Assembly (NCBI GenBank): GCA_003445125.1
Contig: DLVP01000191.1
Span: 1-9,788, forward strand
Direction of reading: 5' to 3'
Source: Oscillospiraceae bacterium
GTDB taxonomy: Bacteria; Bacillota; Clostridia; Oscillospirales; Ruminococcaceae
Length of the DNA stretch: 9,788 bases
Position numbers and translations under genes: made by a program. Of this stretch, positions 1 to 5,952 are shown one piece after another. The notes beneath the pieces were generated by a model. That model was not told the DNA's origin and made no database searches. It saw only the letters and a list, made by a program, of their open reading frames with translations. Each line of letters opens with the position of its first letter. Positions within the stretch are counted from its first letter, which is position 1.

Positions 1-1030
1 CGGTCACCGGCTGAAACCGACGTTCCAGCGCCGCATCTTTTTCAATATATTTTCGGTATTCCTGCACGGTGGTGGCGCCAATCAGGCGGATTTCCCCCCG
101 CGACAGCGGCGGTTTGAGGATACTGGCGGCATCGATTGCCCCCTCCGCCGCACCCGCACCGACGATACTGTGAATCTCGTCGATGAACAGCAGCACGTTT
201 TTTGCGCGTTTGACTTCCTCAAGGCAGCTTTTCACCCGTTCCTCAAAGTCTCCGCGGTATTTGGTTCCCGCCACCATGGATGGCACATCCAGCGAAATCA
301 GCCGTTTATTTTTCAGGTTCTGCGGCACGTCGCCCGACCGTATTCTTTGCGCCAGTCCCTCTGCCACCGCCGTTTTCCCCACGCCGGGTTCTCCGATGAG
401 GCAGGGGTTATTTTTGGTTCGGCGCGACAAAATCCGTATCACGCGGTCGATTTCCTTTTCCCGTCCGATCACAGGGTCGAGTTCCCCGCGCAGCGCCATC
501 CGCGTCATATCCCGCCCATAGCGCGACAGCAGCGGTGTTTTTTTGTCCTCCTTCGCCGTCTCCTCGGGCGTTTCCTCGGAGATGGCGCGGTTGCGGTACA
601 GAATCTCACGGCACTTTTCGTACAGCGTCTCCGGTTCAATTCCCATCTGCCGCAAAAACTGCATGGCGTAGCTTTCGTTTTCTTTGACCATTGCCATGAG
701 AATATGCTCCGAACCGACGTACTTCTGTCCGAGCGAACGCGCCTCCGCCGCCGCCAATTCCAGAATTTTTTTTGCCCGCGGGGTGAAGTCGCGCGGCGTC
801 AGCACCAGCGGCGTTCCTCTGCCCACGGTTTCCGTCAGCATCCTTTCCAGCGGTTCGGTCTCGACCGAAAACTCCCGAAGCACCTGTGCAGCCACCGAGC
901 TTCCCTCGCGGATCAATCCGATCAGCAAATGCTCCGAACCGACATAGGTATGCCCCATTTCCGCCGCCGACCCGATCGCCTGATTCAGGGCGTCGTTTGC
1001 CTTTTGCGTGAACCCTCTGAACGTGAACAT
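1..1030 (-). CDS. clpC: ATP-dependent Clp protease ATP-binding subunit ClpC (5' part; 3' end outside window)
   Basis: ClpC is a cytoplasmic AAA+ unfoldase that feeds proteins into ClpP. The reverse-strand frame from ATG at 1030 runs to the window edge and gives 343 residues. Two Clp_N repeats are visible (about residues 5-65 and 80-145, with paired YVGSEH motifs). The first AAA+ domain follows: Walker A GEPGVGKT at 213-220, Walker B LLFIDEIH at 280-287, sensor-1 IGATT at 317-321 and the arginine-finger region ERRF at 336-339. The C-terminal AAA+ domain and middle domain lie beyond the window or are only begun. The start is supported by a GGGAGGAG ribosome site just upstream and by the canonical MFxFxGFTxKA beginning. 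In Bacillus clpC follows ctsR-mcsA-mcsB; here it is first after a divergent intergenic region, and I see no CtsR heptad repeats there. The family call is firm; ClpC rather than ClpA/ClpE is inferred from the N-domain. Confidence 0.96.
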   Translation of the reverse strand, partial: MFTFRGFTQKANDALNQAIGSAAEMGHTYVGSEHLLIGLIREGSSVAAQVLREFSVETEPLERMLTETVGRGTPLVLTPRDFTPRAKKILELAAAEARSLGQKYVGSEHILMAMVKENESYAMQFLRQMGIEPETLYEKCREILYRNRAISEETPEETAKEDKKTPLLSRYGRDMTRMALRGELDPVIGREKEIDRVIRILSRRTKNNPCLIGEPGVGKTAVAEGLAQRIRSGDVPQNLKNKRLISLDVPSMVAGTKYRGDFEERVKSCLEEVKRAKNVLLFIDEIHSIVGAGAAEGAIDAASILKPPLSRGEIRLIGATTVQEYRKYIEKDAALERRFQPVT

Positions 1031-1106
1031 AGGCTCCTCCCTTTCGTCCTTCTTATCTTATGCTCCTATTGTGGACGGTTTGCGGGAAAAAAATCATTTT
1101 CTTTGT

Positions 1107-1135
1107 AACACCTTTTCCCCCATTCACATAAGATA
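1107..1135 (+). promoter_or_regulatory. Candidate mother-cell sporulation (SigK/SigE-like) promoter for the Cys-rich peptide gene
   Basis: AACA at 1107-1110, a 16-bp gap, then CATAAGATA at 1127-1135. This fits the Bacillus SigK pattern as I recall it (mACm, 16-17 bp, CATAnnnTA); the -10 half also resembles SigE sites. The transcript would start near 1142, about 13 nt before the ribosome site. No good SigA-type -35/-10 pair was seen here. The match was made by eye, so chance cannot be excluded. Confidence 0.45.
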
Positions 1136-1171
1136 TGGTGTACCCCAAATTTTTGAAGGAGGCAACGCTCT

Positions 1172-1336
1172 ATGTGCTGCAACAACAATTCCTGGTTCAT
1201 TATCATCATCCTGCTGCTTTTGTTCTGCAACAACGGTACGTCCCTGCTGAATAACAACGGCTGCGGATGCGGATGCGGTAACGACAACAACGGCAGAAGC
1301 GGCAACGGCTGCGGATGCGGCTGCGGTTGCGATTGA
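1172..1336 (+). CDS. 54-residue Cys/Gly/Asn-rich small peptide, probably sporulation-associated
   Basis: A short frame with a strong GAAGGAGG site at 1155-1162, 9 nt before ATG. The peptide begins MCCNNNS, then has a short hydrophobic run (WFIIIILLLLF, residues 8-18), an Asn-rich linker and two Cys-Gly tracts (residues 30-36 GCGCGCG; 46-53 GCGCGCGC). Ten of 54 residues are cysteine. The hydrophobic run is short for a full membrane span but could anchor the peptide. A sporulation-like promoter lies upstream and a strong terminator 15 nt downstream, so it is a complete monocistronic unit. Clostridial genomes carry similar micro-proteins, some automatically named 'chorion class high-cysteine' proteins; I recall this without being able to check. 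A coat, crust or metal/thiol role is inference. It is below the size many gene callers accept, but its ribosome site and terminator argue that it is real. Confidence 0.72.
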   Translation: MCCNNNSWFIIIILLLLFCNNGTSLLNNNGCGCGCGNDNNGRSGNGCGCGCGCD

Positions 1337-1350
1337 TCCTCGGCACAGTG

Positions 1351-1385
1351 AAAGCGGCGGTCGGAAAAATCCGACCGCCGCTTTT
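1351..1385 (+). terminator. Rho-independent terminator of the Cys-rich peptide gene
   Basis: Perfect 14-bp stem AAAGCGGCGGTCGG (1351-1364) with CCGACCGCCGCTTT (1371-1384), a 6-nt AAAAAT loop, then a T-rich tail (TTTTCTTTC). It begins 14 bases after the stop codon at 1334-1336. Confidence 0.92.
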
Positions 1386-1390
1386 CTTTC

Positions 1391-1559
1391 GGCAGCACCG
1401 CACAATTCCAAGTGCCGATACAGCGGCGAAGCACGTTAGCTGCTAAGCAAAAAGCGCAGAGAATACTTTGTGTATTATCGAGCATTTCTGCAGCGCAGAT
1501 GACGTGCCGCAGCCACCGCAGCGTTTTAAGCCGTCAGGCGGGAATTGTGCGGTACTGCC
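1391..1559. repeat. MITE-like 169-bp element with 19-bp terminal inverted repeats
   Basis: The left end GGCAGCACCGCACAATTCC (1391-1409) is the reverse complement of the right end GGAATTGTGCGGTACTGCC (1541-1559) except for one base. The 131-bp interior has no convincing frame, which suits a non-autonomous miniature transposable element. It sits exactly between the terminator of the preceding + gene and the stop codon of the converging DUF1653 gene (at 1561). No clear target-site duplication is visible; TTTC on the left against TTTA on the right is the best I can offer. Alternatives are a REP-like or bidirectional 3'-end structure. I do not recognise the family. Confidence 0.62.
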
Positions 1560-1560
1560 T

Positions 1561-1773
1561 TTATTCTCCTATATAAGTAAAGCGCGGCTGTGAGGTTCCG
1601 TCGCGCTCCACGGTTTCCTCCCACATGGACGCCGGGCGCACCCAAAGCTGCGTTTTGTCGCCGTAAAGCGCCCGATAGACCACCATTTCTTCCAGCGTTT
1701 CGCTGTGCTTTGCCGTACCGATGACCTGATATTCGTTTCCTTTGAAGTGGCGCCAGCGTCCTTTTCGGATCAT
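1561..1773 (-). CDS. DUF1653 domain protein
   Basis: A 70-residue protein that is essentially one DUF1653 domain: RWRHFKGNEYQVIG at about 6-19, then AKHSETLEEMVVYRALYGD (21-39), LWVRPASMWEETV (43-55) and the terminal PRFTYIG. The family is small and widespread in bacteria with no settled biochemical function. It is sometimes fused to other domains and forms a compact beta-rich fold. The start ATG (1773) overlaps the stop of the upstream DUF896 gene by 4 nt, with GGGAGA 7-12 nt before it, so the two are translationally coupled. The stop codon lies 1 bp from the right end of the MITE-like element. Length matches single-domain family members, so the gene appears intact. Confidence 0.9.
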   Translation of the reverse strand: MIRKGRWRHFKGNEYQVIGTAKHSETLEEMVVYRALYGDKTQLWVRPASMWEETVERDGTSQPRFTYIGE

Positions 1774-1982
1774 TGCGGGTCTCCCTTCTTTTTCAGTTTC
1801 ACTTTATTTCCCTTTTCGTCCACGACATACATATTTTCCAGCTGCTCCCGCAGATTTTCCCGATACGCCGCGATGAATTCCTCGCGCAGGCTTTTCTGCT
1901 CGCACATTTCCTCCGCGGTCAGCTCCGCTTCGCGCGCTTTTTTCGCCAGTTCACTGATCCTGTCCAGCTTTTTCTTTTCCAT
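1770..1982 (-). CDS. DUF896 (YnzC-like) small protein
   Basis: A 70-residue, highly charged helical protein. Residues 7-46 carry the DUF896 pattern: DRISELAKKAREAELTAEE, then EQKSLREEFIAAYRENLREQ. Bacillus subtilis YnzC is a short three-helix member found in the SOS-induced yneA operon, but no biochemical role is established. The C-terminus is a Lys-rich tail (GNKVKLKKKGDPQ). The start ATG at 1982 has a GAGAGGTGAG ribosome site. It is the first gene of a two-gene operon with the DUF1653 gene (4-nt overlap). It is transcribed divergently from cca, and a TATAAT box lies only 17-23 bp upstream of the start codon. I see no SOS/LexA-like box (CGAACnnnnGTTCG), so SOS control is not supported here. 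Confidence 0.9.
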   Translation of the reverse strand: MEKKKLDRISELAKKAREAELTAEEMCEQKSLREEFIAAYRENLREQLENMYVVDEKGNKVKLKKKGDPQ

Positions 1983-1999
1983 GAACTCACCTCTCCTTT

Positions 2000-2028
2000 A
2001 TTATAGCACAGGCGGCAGGCGGCGTAAA
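2000..2028 (-). promoter_or_regulatory. SigA-type promoter of the DUF896-DUF1653 operon
   Basis: Reading the minus strand: TTTACG (2028-2023), a 17-bp spacer, TATAAT (2005-2000). The predicted start near 1993 leaves an extremely short leader that retains only the AGGTGAG part of the ribosome site. Confidence 0.6.
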
Positions 2029-2031
2029 GGC

Positions 2032-2060
2032 TTGACGAAAATGTTTTTTTGCGGTATCCT
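2032..2060 (+). promoter_or_regulatory. SigA-type promoter of cca
   Basis: TTGACG (2032-2037), a 17-bp spacer, TATCCT (2055-2060). The transcript would begin near 2067, ahead of the AAAGGAGGGG site. Its -35 lies 3 bp from the -35 of the divergent DUF896 promoter, so the two face back to back. Confidence 0.6.
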
Positions 2061-2090
2061 CTTGTATATAGTAAAAGGAGGGGTGCTTTT

Positions 2091-3455
2091 TTGGAAAAAC
2101 AAACACCGACCATCTTTTTACCGACACCGGTCAGAAACGTCATGAACCGTCTGCAAGGCGCGGGGTTTGAAGCGTTTGCCGTGGGCGGTGCCGTGCGCGA
2201 CGCCTTGCTCGGACGTCCTGTTCACGACTGGGATCTGACCACCTCCGCCACGCCCGAGGAGGTCAGGCGCGTGTTTTCCGATCTGCCCGTATTGGAAACG
2301 GGAATCAAGCACGGCACGGTGACGGTGCTGATCGGGCAGATGCCGATCGAAATCACCACCTTCCGCACCGAAAGCGGCTACTCCGACAAGCGGCATCCCG
2401 ATTCCGTGGTTTTTTCCTCCTCGGTGGAGGACGACTTATGCCGCCGCGATTTCACGGTCAATGCCATTGCCTACAACGAAAGCCGCGGTCTGGTGGATCC
2501 TTTCGGCGGCGCGAAGGATCTTCGGCATCGGATCATCCGCTGTGTGGGCGACCCGAACCGCCGTTTTTCCGAGGACGCGCTGCGAATCCTTCGCGCCGCC
2601 CGTTTTTCCTCCGTACTCGGTTTTTCCATCGACGCCGACACCCTCTCCGCCGCCAACCGCTTGGCGCCGGCCTTGCGGGACATTTCCGCCGAGCGGCTGT
2701 TTGCCGAGCTGAAAAAGCTCCTATGCGGCGAGAACGTGCGGGAGGTACTGGAACTCTGCCGCAGGATACTGTTTGCCGTCATTCCCGAACTGAAGCCCTG
2801 CGACGGATTTTTGCAGCACAACCCGCACCATCTCTATGACGTCTACGGGCACATTGTCCGCAGTGTGGAGGCAATCGCGCCCGACCCCGTGCTCCGTCTG
2901 GTCATGCTCCTCCACGACATTGAAAAGCCCGCCTGTTTTTCGGCGGATGCCGACGGCGTGGGACATTTTTATGGGCATGAGAGAAAAAGCGCACAGACGG
3001 CAGGGAACATCCTGCGCCGTCTGAAATGCGACAACCGCACCCGCGAGGACGTGGTATTTCTGATCGAAAAGCACATGATCCTTCTCGATCCCGATCCGAA
3101 GCTGATGCTGCGGCGGCTGAACCAATACGGCGAACGGCGGCTGAAAATGCTGATTGCGGTACGGCGCGCCGATGCGATTGCCTGCGGGACGCACGGGGAC
3201 GATCTTCCGCAGATTGACGCCTGCGAAGTTCTTGTCGAACGTCTCTGCGCCGAAAGGCGGTGTTTTTCGCTGAAGGATCTTGCCGTCAACGGGCATGATC
3301 TGACCGCCAAAGGGTTTTCGGGCGAAGAGATCGGGCGTGCGCTGCGGCTGCTGCTGCAAAGAGTGATGGACGGCACGGCGGAAAACAGCCGCACCGCCCT
3401 GCTTGCCGAGATCGACACGCTGACGCATGAGTCTCTTTCCGAATGTGAAAAATGA
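2091..3455 (+). CDS. cca: CCA tRNA nucleotidyltransferase (class II, HD-domain type)
   Basis: Adds or repairs the 3'-CCA of tRNAs from CTP and ATP without a template. The protein is 454 residues from a TTG start at 2091. Class II motifs in order: GGAVRD (32-37), catalytic DWD (46-48), RRDFTVNA (118-125), DPFGG (136-140) and EDALRILRAARF (161-172). A C-terminal HD domain follows, with HHLYDVYGH (246-254), LLHDIEKP (273-280) and HFYGHE (292-297), as in many clostridial enzymes near this length. TTG is chosen because AAGGAGGGG (2075-2083) ends 7 nt before it. The in-frame ATG at 2049 lies before the predicted -10 box and has no ribosome site. A poly(A) polymerase of the same superfamily is the main alternative, but the HD domain and the clostridial context favour cca. 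Downstream lies a GC-rich hairpin and a bidirectional terminator. Confidence 0.93.
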   Translation: MEKQTPTIFLPTPVRNVMNRLQGAGFEAFAVGGAVRDALLGRPVHDWDLTTSATPEEVRRVFSDLPVLETGIKHGTVTVLIGQMPIEITTFRTESGYSDKRHPDSVVFSSSVEDDLCRRDFTVNAIAYNESRGLVDPFGGAKDLRHRIIRCVGDPNRRFSEDALRILRAARFSSVLGFSIDADTLSAANRLAPALRDISAERLFAELKKLLCGENVREVLELCRRILFAVIPELKPCDGFLQHNPHHLYDVYGHIVRSVEAIAPDPVLRLVMLLHDIEKPACFSADADGVGHFYGHERKSAQTAGNILRRLKCDNRTREDVVFLIEKHMILLDPDPKLMLRRLNQYGERRLKMLIAVRRADAIACGTHGDDLPQIDACEVLVERLCAERRCFSLKDLAVNGHDLTAKGFSGEEIGRALRLLLQRVMDGTAENSRTALLAEIDTLTHESLSECEK

Positions 3456-3462
3456 GGGTTTC

Positions 3463-3494
3463 GCTGCGCGCCGCCGCTTCGGGCGGCGCGCAGC
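3463..3494 (+). other. GC-rich perfect hairpin just after cca
   Basis: GCTGCGCGCCGCC (3463-3475) pairs perfectly with GGCGGCGCGCAGC (3482-3494) around a GCTTCG loop, 7 nt after the cca stop codon. There is no T-tract after it, so it is not a classic intrinsic terminator on this strand. It may protect the cca mRNA 3' end or aid the terminator that follows. Confidence 0.6.
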
Positions 3495-3548
3495 ATCCCG
3501 GCAGGAAGCGGCATTTCCCGGCACGACCGGAGTGCTAACGTAAAAAGC

Positions 3549-3591
3549 AATCGGCGCAAAGTCCTGCGGACTTTGCGCCGATTCCGTTTTT
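3549..3591. terminator. Bidirectional intrinsic terminator between cca and the convergent oxidoreductase
   Basis: Perfect 16-bp stem AATCGGCGCAAAGTCC (3549-3564) with GGACTTTGCGCCGATT (3568-3583) around a TGC loop. On the + strand it is followed by CCGTTTTT; on the - strand by GCTTTTTAC. The T-tract on the + side runs into the oxidoreductase stop codon (3590-3592), so both converging genes share it. Confidence 0.9.
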
Positions 3592-4861
3592 ATTCGTGAA
3601 CCTTGACGAGTTTTCCGCCCGCCAGACGGGATTCCTCCGCCGCGATGCCGATCAGGTGACATTCCAGCGAATTTTCCAGCGACGTGGGGCTTTGTGCATG
3701 ATCGACCACAATGTCATACAGCGCCTCGATCAGCCGCTGATCTCCGCCGCCGTGACCGTGTCCGCCTTCCATGAGCGAATCAAAGTCGATAACCTGCATT
3801 TCCTTTCCGTAGGGACGAACCTCGATGGCGTTCAGGCGCTCGTCCAGCAGCAATTCGCCTTCGGTGCCGAACAGATTGATCCGTCTGCCCATTTCGGCGG
3901 CAAACACCATTTTCAGCACTGCCGTCACGCCGTTTTTGAAATTCATCTGCAGCAGCTGGTGATCCACAACATGCGGGTTTTCCTCCACGCCGCACAAAAA
4001 GGCACAGCGTCCGAAGCATTTTGTCCGCAGACCCTCGTAAAGATCCTCCTCGGTGGTCGGCTTTTTCAGCGATACCTTATTAAAGGGCCAGACGAATTTC
4101 GGACATCCGCGTTTGTGGAAGCCTTCAATATAAATTTTCTTTGCACTGTAAGTACAGGTGTCCACGTGCGGACAGTCAAGGCACCGCTCGGCAGCGTCCT
4201 TCGGCGCATTTTCTTTTCTGAACAGGGTTTCGCCGCCGATCGAAGTGACCGTATCGCACTGCGCGCCCGCGTAATACTGCACCAGATCCATATCGTGACT
4301 GCACTTGGCAAGAATGGTCGGATAGGTGGTATTGCCGGTTCCCGCCTGCAGGCGGACATACGCCTGTGCCATATGCCAATACGCCACACGTTCCATCGCG
4401 TCAATGGCAATCAGCTTTCCGATTACGCCCGAATGCATCAATTCATAGAGCTTTTCGTACATCACGCCGTAGCGCAATTCATGACAGACGACCACCGTGC
4501 GTCCGGTTTCGCGCTGGGTTTTCAACAGCTCGTAAAGCTCGTCCCGACGGTCGCTGATCGGCTTTTCGAGCAGCACGTCATATCCCATTTTCAGCGCACG
4601 CACGCACTGGCGCACATGGACGGTATCATAGGTGGTGATGATCAGCGCATCTCCGCGCTTTTCCTTGAAAAAGTCCTCCTCGTTGTCGAAAAGCACACGG
4701 TTGTCCAATCCCGCCAACGTGTGCATTTTGTCCAACTGTTCGCGCGACAGATCGCAAGCCGCCGTGATCTCAAATTTTTCAGGGGCACGCATCATCCCTT
4801 CGGCATACCCGAAGCCGCGACTTCCCGCTCCGAGAATTGCCACTTTCAAACGCTGTTTCAT
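3590..4861 (-). CDS. Gfo/Idh/MocA-family NAD(P)-dependent oxidoreductase with Cys-rich insert
   Basis: A 423-residue cytosolic dehydrogenase-like protein. An N-terminal Rossmann domain (about 1-125) carries the dinucleotide motif GAGSRG at 11-16 and the family EKP motif at 99-101 (candidate catalytic Lys100). The C-terminal alpha/beta domain has KCSHDMD at 186-192, containing the expected His/Asp pair, and GGDQRLIEAL near 370. Unusual is a roughly 65-residue segment with seven cysteines: C227, C230, C236, C253, C282, C286 and C290 (CX2CX5C, then C, then CX3CX3C). This could bind Zn or an Fe-S cluster; I infer that from spacing alone. The substrate (sugar, inositol or glycoside derivative) cannot be told. 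The AGGAGGG site 6-7 nt upstream fixes the ATG at 4861. It is divergent from an AraC-type regulator that probably controls it. Confidence 0.88.
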   Translation of the reverse strand: MKQRLKVAILGAGSRGFGYAEGMMRAPEKFEITAACDLSREQLDKMHTLAGLDNRVLFDNEEDFFKEKRGDALIITTYDTVHVRQCVRALKMGYDVLLEKPISDRRDELYELLKTQRETGRTVVVCHELRYGVMYEKLYELMHSGVIGKLIAIDAMERVAYWHMAQAYVRLQAGTGNTTYPTILAKCSHDMDLVQYYAGAQCDTVTSIGGETLFRKENAPKDAAERCLDCPHVDTCTYSAKKIYIEGFHKRGCPKFVWPFNKVSLKKPTTEEDLYEGLRTKCFGRCAFLCGVEENPHVVDHQLLQMNFKNGVTAVLKMVFAAEMGRRINLFGTEGELLLDERLNAIEVRPYGKEMQVIDFDSLMEGGHGHGGGDQRLIEALYDIVVDHAQSPTSLENSLECHLIGIAAEESRLAGGKLVKVHE

Positions 4862-4890
4862 ACTCGACCCTCCTGTGGTTTTCTACTGTC

Positions 4891-4919
4891 ATTATAGCCC
4901 CGCTCCCCGGGGAAAACAA
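4891..4919 (-). promoter_or_regulatory. SigA-type promoter of the oxidoreductase gene
   Basis: Minus strand: TTGTTT (4919-4914), a 17-bp spacer, perfect TATAAT (4896-4891). The predicted start near 4884 gives a leader of about 22 nt containing the AGGAGGG site. The weak -35 with a perfect -10 and a palindrome in the spacer suggest that expression depends on a regulator. Confidence 0.65.
4904..4913. promoter_or_regulatory. Palindrome in the promoter spacer (candidate operator)
   Basis: TCCCCGGGGA is a perfect 10-bp palindrome between the -35 and -10 of the oxidoreductase promoter, a position where a bound protein would block RNA polymerase. Short GC palindromes also arise by chance, so this is only a candidate. 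Confidence 0.35.
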
Positions 4920-4923
4920 TGGC

Positions 4924-4948
4924 AAAGTCCGACCGAAAATTGGACTTT
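4924..4948. promoter_or_regulatory. Inverted repeat between divergent promoters (candidate AraC-type operator)
   Basis: AAAGTCC (4924-4930) and GGACTTT (4942-4948) form 7-bp inverted arms with 11 bp between, a centre-to-centre distance of about 18 bp. The repeat lies just upstream of the -35 of both divergent genes, a usual place for a local AraC-family regulator. Many AraC sites are direct repeats, so the inverted layout argues a little against that regulator. Confidence 0.45.
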
Positions 4949-4960
4949 TGCGACAGACGA

Positions 4961-4988
4961 TTGACAAAATCTCCGCGGATGTTATAAT
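4961..4988 (+). promoter_or_regulatory. Near-consensus extended -10 promoter of the AraC-family gene
   Basis: TTGACA (4961-4966), a 16-bp spacer, TATAAT (4983-4988), with a TGT extended -10 element directly before it (4980-4982). The predicted start is near 4995, giving a leader of about 18 nt. Both hexamers are perfect, so the regulator should be strongly expressed unless repressed. Confidence 0.82.
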
Positions 4989-5012
4989 GAAATCAGAAGG
5001 GGGCAAACCTGT

Positions 5013-5915
5013 ATGCTGACATTTTCCGAACTCGGAGAACATCTGTTTTCCGTCTCCGATCTGTTTCCCGTGGTGCAGACGGCAAGCGTCAAAAGCCGTT
5101 TCATCCCCGCCACGCCGCGTCCGACCGACGCGTTTCTGCTGTTTTCGGGAACCTCGGGCGTGTGCTACCAAAACGATCTCCCACCCCTGTCCGTACCGCA
5201 GGGGGCGCTGGTCTATATGCCGCGGGGCTGTTCTTATATGTGGGAAATCGAACCCGCAAAGCGCGCGGAAAAACCGGTGCAGTATCTGTTTGAATTCACC
5301 CTGCGCGAGCTGCCGTTTTCCCGCGACGAAACCATCAAACGCGCGTTTTTCCAGCAGGATGCCCCGGGGGAGCGGCTGTCGTTCGGCGATCGGGTGACGG
5401 TGGTCACCGTCCGACACGAGGAAATATACCGCAAGCTGTTTCTCGCACTGATCCGCGCGTTCAATCAGCCCGAAGCCTCGCCGCTTTCGGTGTACCGTGC
5501 GGTGTACGAGCTGTTTGACACTCTGTCGCAGAACCTGCGCGCCGAAGCGCATTTTCTTTCCGATTTTCCCTCGCTTCAAAAAAGCGCGGCGCTTTTGGAG
5601 GAGGACAAAATGAGCATGGCGGAAATTGCCGAAGCGTGCCATGTGGGTGTGCGCTGTTTTGAACGGCGGTTCCGTGCCGCCTACGGATGCACGCCGACCG
5701 AATACCGACAGACTGCCCGCATCTGCCGCATCAAGGAGCTGCTTCACGACGAAAAAAAGACGCTGGAGGAAATTGCGGAAAAAAGCGGGTGCTGTGACTG
5801 CGGCTATCTTTGTCGTTTTTTCAAGGTTCAGACCGGCATGACCCCCGGAGAGTACCGCCGGATGTATCTGAATCAGACGCGGCATTTTCCCGCTTCGGCG
5901 GTGACAAAAGCATAG
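5013..5915 (+). CDS. AraC-family transcriptional regulator
   Basis: A 300-residue DNA-binding regulator. The N-terminal half (about 15-100) looks like the cupin ligand-binding domain of sugar-responsive AraC proteins, including PQGALVYMPRGCSYMWEIE at 62-80. Residues 100-190 are a helical linker. The C-terminal double helix-turn-helix spans about 195-285: first HTH around 202-221 (MAEIAEACHV then FERRF), second around 250-270, closing with the signature TGMTPGEYR at 274-282. Oddly, the second HTH contains GCCDCGYLC (259-267), with four cysteines where most relatives have a GFxDxSYF-like stretch. The start is fixed by AGAAGGGGG (4995-5003), 9 nt before ATG. Divergent orientation to the Gfo/Idh oxidoreductase suggests it senses that pathway's substrate, which is unknown. 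A strong terminator follows immediately. Confidence 0.92.
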   Translation: MLTFSELGEHLFSVSDLFPVVQTASVKSRFIPATPRPTDAFLLFSGTSGVCYQNDLPPLSVPQGALVYMPRGCSYMWEIEPAKRAEKPVQYLFEFTLRELPFSRDETIKRAFFQQDAPGERLSFGDRVTVVTVRHEEIYRKLFLALIRAFNQPEASPLSVYRAVYELFDTLSQNLRAEAHFLSDFPSLQKSAALLEEDKMSMAEIAEACHVGVRCFERRFRAAYGCTPTEYRQTARICRIKELLHDEKKTLEEIAEKSGCCDCGYLCRFFKVQTGMTPGEYRRMYLNQTRHFPASAVTKA

Positions 5916-5924
5916 ATTTTTTCG

Positions 5925-5952
5925 GGACGGTCTGCGGACCGTTCTTTTTTTT
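5925..5952 (+). terminator. Intrinsic terminator of the AraC-family gene
   Basis: Stem GGACGGTC (5925-5932) with GACCGTTC (5937-5944), including one G-T pair, a TGCG loop, then eight T residues (5945-5952). It starts 9 nt after the stop codon. Confidence 0.9.

Noticed and set aside
170..1108. A 312-codon + strand frame opposite clpC
   Set aside because: It is antisense to unmistakable ClpC motifs, has no ribosome site, and its composition is that of a reverse-frame shadow.
1261..1333. Short tandem GGATGC/GGCTGC-like repeats as a possible CRISPR or microsatellite array
   Set aside because: They are Cys-Gly codon repeats in phase with the small gene; there are no spacers of regular length.
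1066..1485. Three overlapping - strand frames (65-139 codons) across the Cys-rich peptide gene
   Set aside because: They arise because the (GC)n repeat is open in several frames. They cross a strong terminator and the transposon-like end, and lack ribosome sites.
1983..2090. LexA/SOS box for the DUF896 gene, by analogy with B. subtilis ynzC
   Set aside because: No CGAAC-N4-GTTCG-like palindrome is present in the intergenic region.
3495..3548. A GCTAACG stretch resembling the CGTTAGC inside the MITE-like element, as a second element copy
   Set aside because: Only seven bases match and no terminal inverted repeat is present at 3456-3600.
2721..3662. A 313-codon - strand frame across cca and its terminator
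   Set aside because: It crosses two perfect hairpins including a bidirectional terminator, has no domain, and lies opposite the HD domain of the CCA-adding enzyme.
3596..4897. A 433-codon open frame on the + strand opposite the oxidoreductase
   Set aside because: It mirrors the codon positions of the real gene. Its protein is rich in His/Arg/Phe with no recognisable domain, and it has no ribosome site. The - strand product has clear Gfo/Idh motifs.
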